This document shows positions 1 through 5,698 of a DNA stretch of 9,734 bases, in pieces (the first letter of the stretch is position 1; each line of letters starts with the position of its first letter). The stretch covers positions 1-9,734 of the forward strand of contig SXRC01000001.1 of the NCBI GenBank assembly GCA_005793655.1, written 5' to 3'. The notes under the pieces are model-generated. The model worked only from the letters and a program-made list of their open reading frames with translations. It had not been told where the DNA came from and did no database searches. A program made the translations under genes and the position numbers. The DNA comes from Actinomycetota bacterium. Its GTDB lineage: Bacteria; Actinomycetota; Actinomycetes; Nanopelagicales; Nanopelagicaceae.

Positions 1-51
1 CCGATAGATCACCCTTGCTCTTACCTTTTTACGGACCAAACTCTCTCGCAT
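1..51 (-). CDS. nth: Probable endonuclease III (Nth), 5' end only
   Basis: An open minus-strand frame begins at ATG 51-49 and runs off the window edge. The 17 visible residues are MRESLVRKKVRARVIYR. A basic, helix-forming start with a LVR-(K/R)-x-(V/A)-R pattern resembles the N-terminus of actinobacterial endonuclease III, a DNA glycosylase/AP lyase that removes oxidised pyrimidines. In mycobacteria nth lies next to crp, which is the main reason for the call. None of the diagnostic parts (helix-hairpin-helix, catalytic Lys/Asp, 4Fe-4S cysteines) are inside the window. There is no SD sequence; a TAATCT box lies 7 nt before the ATG, so a leaderless transcript is possible. It could be another short basic N-terminus or a chance frame. 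Confidence 0.4.
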   Translation of the reverse strand, partial: MRESLVRKKVRARVIYR

Positions 52-58
52 TTGCCCA

Positions 59-64
59 AGATTA
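59..64 (-). promoter_or_regulatory. Candidate -10 box for the minus-strand gene (nth)
   Basis: TAATCT on the minus strand is followed by exactly 7 nt and then ATG 51-49. That spacing puts the transcription start on the A of the start codon, as in leaderless actinobacterial genes. No convincing -35 is seen. Confidence 0.3.
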
Positions 65-95
65 CGCTGGTTGGAGTGAAACCACCTTTCGGGAG

Positions 96-101
96 TATCC
101 T
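96..101 (+). promoter_or_regulatory. Candidate -10 box for crp/glxR
   Basis: TATCCT is followed by 7 nt and then ATG 109, the same geometry as the opposing nth candidate. TTGGAG at 71-76 could be a -35 but lies 19 bp away, longer than usual. GGGAG at 91-95 could instead be an SD sequence, but at 13 nt from the ATG it is too distant to be a good one. Confidence 0.3.
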
Positions 102-108
102 TAGTCTT

Positions 109-798
109 ATGGCCACTAAGAATGAAGATGAGGTAGTAAGACGAGCTCCGCTCTTTACTGCTATAGATGATGCCTCTGCCGCCAGTTTGCGTGCATCAAT
201 GAGTGGCATCAAGATTTTAAAGGGTCAGGTTTTATTTAAAGAGGGTGATCCAGGAGATCGCCTGTTTGTTGTAGTTGAGGGCAAATTAAAACTTGGCACA
301 ACCTCAAATGATGGCCGAGAAAATCTTCTCTCTATTTTAGGGCCTGGGGATATGTTTGGTGAGTTATCACTTTTTGATCCAGGACCACGAACAGCAACTG
401 CCACAGCGGTGGTTGACTCTAAGTTACTTGCCCTTGCAAATGATCAGGTAATTGGTTGGGTAACAGCTCATCCCGATGTTTCATTACAACTCTTAAAGCG
501 TCTTTCTCAGCGGCTTCGCCGGGCTAATGATGTTTTATCTGATTTAGTTTTTGCTGATGTACCTGGCCGAGTTGCTAAGGCGATTATTGAATTAGGTGAG
601 CGATTTGGAACTAAAAAAGATGATGGCTTGCATGTTAACCATGAGCTAACTCAAGAAGAGCTTGCGCAATTAGTTGGAGCATCCCGTGAGACTGTTAATA
701 AGGCATTGGCTGATTTTGCCTCCCGTGGTTGGGTAAAGCTTGAACCACGCGCAGTAATTGTTTTAGATTATGAACGATTAGTAAAGCGCGGGCGTTAA
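109..798 (+). CDS. glxR: Crp/Fnr-family cAMP-type regulator, GlxR-like
   Basis: A 229-aa transcription factor very similar to corynebacterial GlxR and mycobacterial Crp, which bind cAMP and act as global regulators of carbon and energy metabolism. The N-terminal cyclic-nucleotide domain (about residues 12-125) has the EGDPGDRL segment at 45-52 and the phosphate-binding cassette FGELSLFDPGPRT at 83-95, with G84, E85 and R94 kept. The dimer helix follows (RLRRAN at 135-140). The C-terminal winged helix-turn-helix has the recognition segment GASRETVNKAL at 190-200. A longer frame opens at TTG 52, but ATG 109 is preferred: it gives the usual family length (about 227 aa), it starts just before the conserved core, and the extra 19 residues look like read-through of the divergent promoter region. 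The stop shares TTAA with the stop of the convergent RidA gene. It stands alone on the plus strand here. Whether it binds cAMP is inferred from family. Confidence 0.93.
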   Translation: MATKNEDEVVRRAPLFTAIDDASAASLRASMSGIKILKGQVLFKEGDPGDRLFVVVEGKLKLGTTSNDGRENLLSILGPGDMFGELSLFDPGPRTATATAVVDSKLLALANDQVIGWVTAHPDVSLQLLKRLSQRLRRANDVLSDLVFADVPGRVAKAIIELGERFGTKKDDGLHVNHELTQEELAQLVGASRETVNKALADFASRGWVKLEPRAVIVLDYERLVKRGR

Positions 799-1256
799 TT
801 CTTTAATTGCACAACCATCTCAATCTCAACTGGTGCATTTAGTGGCAACTCCGCTACGCCAACTGCAGTTCTGGCGTGTTTACCATTCACATCTCCGAAA
901 ATCTTAATTAACAGCTCACTAGCACCATTTACTACACCAGGAATTGCTGTAAAGCCTGGAGCGCAATTAACAAAGCCACCCACTCTGACAACTCTTTCAA
1001 TTTGATCAAGCTCTGCAACTAATGAAATAGCAGCCAGGGCATTCAAGGCACATAGCTGAGCAAGCTCCTTTGCATCTTCCGCTGATACATCACTGCCAAC
1101 CTTGCCCTCTTTAATTAACTTGCCATTAACTACTGGAAGTTGTCCTGCGGTGAAAACTAGATTTCCAATTTTGACTGCGGGTACATACGCTGCTACTGGA
1201 GCTGCAGCGGTTGGCAGAGTTAAACCGAGAGCGGAAAGTTTTTCTTTGATGCTCAC
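795..1256 (-). CDS. RidA/YjgF/UK114-family protein
   Basis: A 153-aa member of the YjgF/YER057c/UK114 superfamily, trimeric cytosolic proteins whose best-known member, RidA, deaminates reactive enamine/imine intermediates from pyridoxal-phosphate enzymes. It matches the longer subfamily common in Actinobacteria, not the ~128-aa RidA: GNLVFTAGQLP at 31-41, LCALNALAA at 68-76, APGFTAIPGVVNGASELL at 99-116 and HARTAVGVAELPLNAPVEIE at 127-146. R129 aligns with the substrate-binding Arg105 of E. coli RidA, so activity is possible, but the substrate of this subfamily is not known to me. The start is GTG at 1256-1254; it overlaps the TGA of the upstream 51-aa gene as GTGA, which implies translational coupling. 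It is the last gene of a three-gene minus-strand operon, and its stop overlaps the stop of glxR by 4 bp, leaving no room for a separate terminator. Confidence 0.9.
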   Translation of the reverse strand: MSIKEKLSALGLTLPTAAAPVAAYVPAVKIGNLVFTAGQLPVVNGKLIKEGKVGSDVSAEDAKELAQLCALNALAAISLVAELDQIERVVRVGGFVNCAPGFTAIPGVVNGASELLIKIFGDVNGKHARTAVGVAELPLNAPVEIEMVVQLKN

Positions 1257-1408
1257 TTAATCTCTCGCTTCATATATGCAACTAATTGATCCCCACCGCC
1301 AGGGGCAGGAACAACTTGAACTAACTCCCAGCCTTCAGAGCCCCAAGTATCTAGGATCTGTTTTGTTGCATGTGTTAGTAGTGGCACAGTGACATATTCA
1401 TACTTCAT
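1253..1408 (-). CDS. DUF4177-like small protein (51 aa)
   Basis: A short gene that fills the gap between the GatB/YqeY and RidA genes. It reads from ATG 1408 to TGA 1253 and begins MKYEYVTVPLLTHATKQIL, followed by DTWGSEGWELVQVVP at 20-34 and a closing LVAYMKREIK at 42-51. This closely resembles the small DUF4177-type proteins encoded directly before RidA-family genes in Streptomyces and relatives; the (K/W)EYxTVPL start and GWELVxVVP core are the family hallmarks. It contains no membrane segment. Function is unknown. A good SD sequence, AAGGAA at 1415-1420, precedes the ATG by 6 nt. It starts 16 nt after the GatB/YqeY stop, and its TGA overlaps the GTG of the RidA gene (GTGA), so the two proteins are probably made together. 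Confidence 0.85.
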   Translation of the reverse strand: MKYEYVTVPLLTHATKQILDTWGSEGWELVQVVPAPGGGDQLVAYMKREIK

Positions 1409-1424
1409 TTTGTATTCCTTTTTC

Positions 1425-1877
1425 TTATTGAGAAAGTGCTGCTTTGACTAATGATGAAACCACGCCGCCATCAGCTTTGCCAGCAATCTTAGGTTGTAAA
1501 ACTTTCATTACTAATCCCATACCAGCCGGTCCTGCAGCATTTGTTTCAGCAATCGCCTCAGCAATTAATTTCTTGATATCTGCCTCACTTAATTGTTCAG
1601 GTAGGTAGAGTGCGATAACTATTGCCTCTTCTTTTTCCTTATTGGCTAAATCATCACGCTTTGCATTTGTGTAGGCCTCAACAGCCTCACGGCGTTTTTT
1701 AGCCTCCCTGGATAATACTGTAATCACTTCAGCATCGCTCAATACCTTTGCGCTCTTGCCTGCCACCTCTTCGTTGGTGATAGCAGCAAGGAGCATTCGG
1801 ATGGTGCCACTTTTTACGCTGTCCTGAGAGCGAATCGCATCGGTTAAATCTGACTGTAGTTTTTCTTTTAGTCCCAT
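1425..1877 (-). CDS. GatB/YqeY domain-containing protein
   Basis: A 150-aa, mostly helical cytosolic protein of the GatB/YqeY family. It consists only of the tail domain that in amidotransferase subunit GatB contacts tRNA during Glu-tRNAGln/Asp-tRNAAsn amidation; free-standing YqeY proteins may likewise bind tRNA, but their job is not settled. Visible family marks are the N-terminal LKEKLQSDLTDAIRSQD at 3-19, the IRMLLAAI helix at 26-33, AKKRREAVEAY at 59-69, YLPEQLSE at 91-98, and the C-terminal GxVMKxLxPKIAGKADGG at 121-138. Length is normal for the family (about 150 aa). It lacks the catalytic part of GatB, as expected. It heads the operon with the DUF4177-like and RidA genes and lies 14 bp from the divergent metallophosphoesterase. 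No strong SD sequence is seen; AGAAGA at 1885-1890 is a weak candidate. Confidence 0.9.
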   Translation of the reverse strand: MGLKEKLQSDLTDAIRSQDSVKSGTIRMLLAAITNEEVAGKSAKVLSDAEVITVLSREAKKRREAVEAYTNAKRDDLANKEKEEAIVIALYLPEQLSEADIKKLIAEAIAETNAAGPAGMGLVMKVLQPKIAGKADGGVVSSLVKAALSQ

Positions 1878-1891
1878 AGCGGTATCTTCTC

Positions 1892-2710
1892 ATGCCTATG
1901 GCATACAAAGTGCGCACCGCTACCCTGCCCCTGCTGCCTAAGGGTGCCAAACCAATTAGGGTTTTACACTTTTCAGACCTTCATCTTCACACAAGAAAAA
2001 AACAGGAGATTGCAGATATCAAAACATTTATAGATCTAAAACCAGATTTAGTAATAAGCACAGGTGATTTTCTCGCCCACAAAGATGGGGTTGATATTGC
2101 GCTCAATGCACTAGATGAACTTCTTGATCTACCAGGATTATTTGTCTTTGGCTCAAATGATTACTACGCACCTAAGTTTAAAAACCCTTTCTCCTATCTA
2201 CAAAAAGATCATGGTGAGCGAAAGTTGGGAGAAAAGTTGCCATGGCAGCGATTGCAAAAACAGTTAACAAAACGAGGTTGGCAAGATTTAAATCATAGTA
2301 AGGTCAAGCTCAAGGTAAATGGTGTTGTGATTGAGGCTCGTGGCACTGATGATGCTCACTTAGAGTTAGATGATTACCGTAAAGTTGAGGGCAAGGTTAG
2401 TAGAACTGCTGATATTGCAATTGGTGTCACCCACGCACCATATGAACGAGTCCTTGCCGCTATGGCGCAGGATGAATTAGATTTAATCTTTGCCGGCCAT
2501 ACCCATGGTGGTCAGATTAGATTGCCTTGGATAGGTGGGAGTAAATCACTGACTACAAACTGTGATTTGGAAAATTGGCGATCGCGAGGAGTAACTAAAG
2601 TTAATAATGAACCTTGGCTTAATGTCTCAGCTGGTATGGGTATGAGCCCATATGCCCCAATTAGATTTGTATGTCCTGCCGAAGTCTCCTTGATTACATT
2701 AATTTCTTAA
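1892..2710 (+). CDS. Calcineurin-like metallophosphoesterase
   Basis: A 272-aa two-metal phosphoesterase of the calcineurin-like superfamily, YkuE-like type. The metal-ligand motifs appear in the expected order: FSDLHLH at 27-33 (D29, H31), TGD at 57-59 (D59), GSND at 87-90 in place of the usual GNHD (N89, D90), THAP at 180-183 (H181) and GHTHGGQ at 202-208 (H203, H205). All ligands appear present, so it should be active; the substrate (a phosphoester, possibly a nucleotide or lipid) cannot be read from sequence. Unlike many YkuE-type proteins there is no obvious N-terminal membrane helix or signal peptide, so it is probably cytosolic. Neighbouring a GatB/YqeY gene head-to-head is common in Actinobacteria. 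The start may be ATG 1892 or ATG 1898 two codons on; there is no SD sequence. The stop lies 3 bp from the convergent gmd stop. Confidence 0.9.
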   Translation: MPMAYKVRTATLPLLPKGAKPIRVLHFSDLHLHTRKKQEIADIKTFIDLKPDLVISTGDFLAHKDGVDIALNALDELLDLPGLFVFGSNDYYAPKFKNPFSYLQKDHGERKLGEKLPWQRLQKQLTKRGWQDLNHSKVKLKVNGVVIEARGTDDAHLELDDYRKVEGKVSRTADIAIGVTHAPYERVLAAMAQDELDLIFAGHTHGGQIRLPWIGGSKSLTTNCDLENWRSRGVTKVNNEPWLNVSAGMGMSPYAPIRFVCPAEVSLITLIS

Positions 2711-2713
2711 AAC

Positions 2714-3706
2714 TTAATGCGATTTGGATTTATCAGTTTCTAAATCAGCATCAACCATTAATTTTGCAAGCTCTTTCCAATAAGTTTTGGCCTTCCATCC
2801 TAAGATTTTTTCAGCCTTTGATGGATCCCCAATTAACGCATCAACCTCAGTTGGTCTTTGGTAGCGCTTATCAACCTCAACATGATCCTTGTAATTAAGC
2901 CCTGCATGTTCAAAGGCCGCTTGAGCAAAATCTCTAACTGCGGCCCCTACCCCAGTTGCCACCACATAATCTCTCGGTTTATCTTGCTGCAGCATCAACC
3001 ACATTGATTCCACATACTCCTTGGCATATCCCCAGTCACGTACTGCGTCTAAATTACCTAGATATAACTTTTCTTTACTGCCAGTTGCAATCTTGGCAAC
3101 AGCTCTTGTGATCTTTCTAGTTACAAATGTCTCACCTCGACGAGGTGATTCATGATTAAACAAAATTCCATTTGTGGCATGAACCCCATACGCCTCTCGG
3201 TAATTAACAGTTGACCAGTAAGCCATTAACTTGGCTGCAGCGTATGGACTTCGTGGCCTGAATACTGAATCCTCATTTTGTGGTGGTAGGGTCGATCCAT
3301 AAAGCTCACTAGTGCTTGCTTGGTAGAACCGGCACTTTATGTCTGATGCTCTAATTGATTCAAGCAGTGCCACCGCACCTACTGCATCAACTTGGGCTGT
3401 GTATTGAGGCATGGTGAATGAAACTTGAACATGTGATTGAGCGGCTAGGTTATAAACTTCTGTTGGTTGAATCTGGTGAATTAAATTAGTCATACTTACA
3501 CCATCAGTTAAGTCACCATAGTGCAAAATCAATTTTGGATTTGGCGTATGCGGATCTTGGTAAATGTGATCAATACGCCCAGTATTAAAAGAACTGGATC
3601 TGCGGATTAATCCATGCACCTCATACCCTTTTTGAAGCAGAAATTCTGTTAGATATGAACCATCTTGTCCGGTGATACCGGTAATAAATGCAATCTTCTT
3701 AGACAA
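2714..3706 (-). CDS. gmd: GDP-mannose 4,6-dehydratase
   Basis: A 330-aa extended short-chain dehydrogenase that converts GDP-D-mannose to GDP-4-keto-6-deoxy-D-mannose, the first step to GDP-L-fucose and related sugars. The NADP-binding glycine motif GITGQDG is at 10-16. LIRRSSSFNTGRIDH at 33-47 is the typical Gmd nucleotide-contact loop. The active site shows the S-T-S-E segment at 131-134 and the Y155-x3-K159 pair. NHESPRRGETFVTRKIT at 184-200 and GNLDAVRDWGYAKEYVE at 217-233 are signature stretches that separate Gmd from other sugar epimerase/dehydratases. The start is TTG at 3706-3704, supported by the perfectly placed SD AAGGAG at 3712-3717 and by homology beginning at once (MSKKIAFITG). 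That SD overlaps the TAA of fcl, and the genes are 9 nt apart, so they are one operon. Length is slightly short of the 340-370 aa norm but complete. It ends 3 bp from the convergent phosphoesterase gene. Confidence 0.96.
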   Translation of the reverse strand: MSKKIAFITGITGQDGSYLTEFLLQKGYEVHGLIRRSSSFNTGRIDHIYQDPHTPNPKLILHYGDLTDGVSMTNLIHQIQPTEVYNLAAQSHVQVSFTMPQYTAQVDAVGAVALLESIRASDIKCRFYQASTSELYGSTLPPQNEDSVFRPRSPYAAAKLMAYWSTVNYREAYGVHATNGILFNHESPRRGETFVTRKITRAVAKIATGSKEKLYLGNLDAVRDWGYAKEYVESMWLMLQQDKPRDYVVATGVGAAVRDFAQAAFEHAGLNYKDHVEVDKRYQRPTEVDALIGDPSKAEKILGWKAKTYWKELAKLMVDADLETDKSKSH

Positions 3707-3711
3707 AATAG

Positions 3712-3717
3712 CTCCTT
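3712..3717 (-). promoter_or_regulatory. SD sequence of gmd, overlapping the fcl stop codon
   Basis: AAGGAG on the minus strand lies 5 nt before the TTG start of gmd. Its first two bases are also the last two of the fcl TAA (3718-3716). This decides the otherwise unusual TTG start and suggests that ribosomes finishing fcl re-initiate at gmd. Confidence 0.85.
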
Positions 3718-4627
3718 ACTTATTTTGAAGATACCACTCTACAGTGGATGCGATGCCTTGATCTAATGAAATTAATGGTTTCCAACCTAATTTAATAATC
3801 TTTGATGAATCTAGAACTTTTCTTGGAGTGCCATCAGGTTTACTTGAATCCCAAATGATTTCTCCAGAAAATCCCACTACAGCTGAGATCATGGTGGCCA
3901 AATCCTTGATGGATACCTCATGCCCTGATCCAACATTGATTTGCTTGGAATCGTCATATTTATCCATACAGAACACCACCGCTTTAGCAAGATCATCTAC
4001 ATACAAAAATTCTCGAAGCGATTTACCGCTTCCCCATAATGTTACCTTGCCACTACCTGAACGCTTTGCCTCAATAAACTTTCGAATAAGTACTGGTAGC
4101 ACATGACCATTTTCTAAATCAAAATTATCATTTGGGCCATACATATTGGTTGGCATGACTGAGATCCACTTGTAGCCATACTCTTTGCGGTAAGACTTAA
4201 CCAGTTCGATACCAGCAATTTTTGCAACAGCATATGCAGAGTTTGTCTGTTCAAGCTCACCAGTCAGTAAATACTCCTCTTTTATTGGTTGAGCACAATC
4301 CCTTGGATAAATACAGCTAGAACCTAGAAACACAAATTTTGAAACCTTAGCTGCATGGGCTGCATCCATAAGATTTGATTGAATCTGTAAATTCTGGGAG
4401 AGAAATTCAACAGGATAGGAATTGTTGCCACCGATTCCACCTACTATTGCCGCGGAATCAATAATTGATGTTGGCTTAAGATTTTTTATAAATTCAAAGG
4501 TTTTGTTTCGATCTAGTAGGTCAACATCTTTGCTTGATATACTAATTACATCTTGATTTAATCGCTTGAGCTCTCTGACAATTGCTGAGCCAACTAAACC
4601 AGATCCGCCGGCCACCAAAATTTTCAT
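3716..4627 (-). CDS. fcl: GDP-L-fucose synthase
   Basis: A 303-aa NADPH-dependent epimerase/reductase that turns the Gmd product GDP-4-keto-6-deoxymannose into GDP-L-fucose. The N-terminal Rossmann motif GGSGLVG is at 7-13. LGSSCIYP at 101-108 carries the catalytic Ser103 and Cys105 (E. coli Ser107/Cys109), followed by Tyr132 and Lys136 (AYAVAKIAGI, 131-140) and His175 (E. coli His179); MPTNMYGPNDNFD at 158-170 is the signature of the family. All catalytic residues are present. It is a little shorter than the E. coli enzyme (321 aa). It lies 24 nt downstream of asd and 9 nt upstream of gmd. No SD sequence precedes ATG 4627, but a TAGGCT box lies 6 nt upstream, so it may be transcribed separately as a leaderless message or be read through from lysC-asd. 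The product probably feeds cell-surface glycan synthesis; no glycosyltransferase is in view. Confidence 0.95.
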   Translation of the reverse strand: MKILVAGGSGLVGSAIVRELKRLNQDVISISSKDVDLLDRNKTFEFIKNLKPTSIIDSAAIVGGIGGNNSYPVEFLSQNLQIQSNLMDAAHAAKVSKFVFLGSSCIYPRDCAQPIKEEYLLTGELEQTNSAYAVAKIAGIELVKSYRKEYGYKWISVMPTNMYGPNDNFDLENGHVLPVLIRKFIEAKRSGSGKVTLWGSGKSLREFLYVDDLAKAVVFCMDKYDDSKQINVGSGHEVSIKDLATMISAVVGFSGEIIWDSSKPDGTPRKVLDSSKIIKLGWKPLISLDQGIASTVEWYLQNK

Positions 4628-4633
4628 GTGCTT

Positions 4634-4639
4634 AGCCTA
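4634..4639 (-). promoter_or_regulatory. Candidate -10 box for fcl-gmd
   Basis: TAGGCT on the minus strand, 6 nt before the fcl ATG, sits in the 24-nt gap after asd. The TANNNT form and spacing fit a leaderless start. Any -35 would lie inside the end of asd and none is obvious. Confidence 0.25.
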
Positions 4640-4651
4640 TCGTTAGGTATT

Positions 4652-5698
4652 TTAAAACTCAGCCGCAACCAACTCTGCAATTTGAGCGGTATTAAGCGCT
4701 GCACCTTTTCGCAGATTGTCTCCACAAACAAATAGGTCTATTGCATTTGGATCATCAAGTGATCCTCTAACCCGGCCAACCCAAGTTGGATCTGTGCCAA
4801 CAACATCTGCTGGGGTTGGAAACTTATAATTTTCTGGATCATCAGATAACTCAACACCTGCTGCATTTCTTAATACCTCTTGGGCTACAAAGCGTGAGAC
4901 TTCCGTATCAAAAATTGCATGCACAGCTAGTGAGTGAGTGGTGAGCACTGGAACACGAACACAGGTGGCAGAGACCTTAAGGTTTGCCAACCCCAAAATT
5001 TTTCTAGACTCATTTCTAACCTTTAACTCCTCAGATGAGTAACCATCCTCTTTTAGCGAGCCAGCCCAAGGAATCACATTAAGTGCAAGGGGATCTGAAA
5101 ATGGTCCAAAATTTTTCACAACTTTTCTAATATCTCCCGCTTCATCACCCAAACTCTTATTTGCAACTAAATTTATTTGCTCTCGCAAAATATCTAAGCC
5201 ACCTTGGCCAGCACCAGATGCGGCTTGGTAGGAGGCAACAACTAATTCTTTTAATCCATATTGTTTATGCAAAGCTCCCATCGCAACAATCATGGAAAGT
5301 GTTGTGCAATTTGGATTAGAGATAATTCCTTTTGGTCGATTCTTTATCTCCTGGGGATTTACCTCAGGCACAACCAATGGCACATCTTTATCCATCCGAA
5401 ATGCCCCAGAGTTATCAACTACAACTGCTCCCTTACTTGCAGCAATTAGCGCCCACTCTTTAGAAACCTCGTCCGGCACATCAAACATTGCAATATCAAT
5501 TCCTTCAAAAGCTTCAGCAGATAATGCAACAACAGTTAACTCTTCGCCACGGCAAATTAACTTCTTGCCAGCACTTTTTGCAGAAGCAATTAACCTGATC
5601 TCACCATAGACATTTTCTCTCTTAGATAAAATATCAAGCATCACCGTACCTACGGCGCCAGTTGCTCCCACTACAGCAAGGGAAGGTTTCTTACTCAT
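4652..5698 (-). CDS. asd: Aspartate-semialdehyde dehydrogenase
   Basis: A 348-aa NADPH-dependent enzyme that reduces L-aspartyl phosphate to L-aspartate semialdehyde, the branch point to lysine/diaminopimelate, threonine and methionine. The nucleotide-binding motif GATGAVG is at 11-17. The catalytic cysteine is C131 in SNPNCTT (127-133), QAASGAGQGG is at 158-167, the substrate-binding arginine is in CVRVPV (246-251), and the acid/base histidine is H255 in TTHS. The segment MFDVPDEVSKEWA at 71-83 replaces the SAGGS-type loop of many bacterial Asd proteins; this is the form I know from Streptomyces and relatives, so it supports an actinobacterial origin. Length is normal. The ATG overlaps the TGA of lysC as ATGA, so the two are translationally coupled. 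No strong separate SD sequence is seen. Confidence 0.97.
   Translation of the reverse strand: MSKKPSLAVVGATGAVGTVMLDILSKRENVYGEIRLIASAKSAGKKLICRGEELTVVALSAEAFEGIDIAMFDVPDEVSKEWALIAASKGAVVVDNSGAFRMDKDVPLVVPEVNPQEIKNRPKGIISNPNCTTLSMIVAMGALHKQYGLKELVVASYQAASGAGQGGLDILREQINLVANKSLGDEAGDIRKVVKNFGPFSDPLALNVIPWAGSLKEDGYSSEELKVRNESRKILGLANLKVSATCVRVPVLTTHSLAVHAIFDTEVSRFVAQEVLRNAAGVELSDDPENYKFPTPADVVGTDPTWVGRVRGSLDDPNAIDLFVCGDNLRKGAALNTAQIAELVAAEF

Noticed and set aside
52..108. TTG-start extension of glxR by 19 codons
   Set aside because: It covers the divergent promoter gap, exceeds family length and has no SD; ATG 109 fits homology.
2671..2898. Plus-strand open frame after the phosphoesterase
   Set aside because: It overlaps the phosphoesterase end and the antisense of gmd, and shows no family features.
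5292..5609. 105-codon plus-strand open frame
   Set aside because: It is antisense to asd, whose protein is clearly conserved throughout; no start signal.
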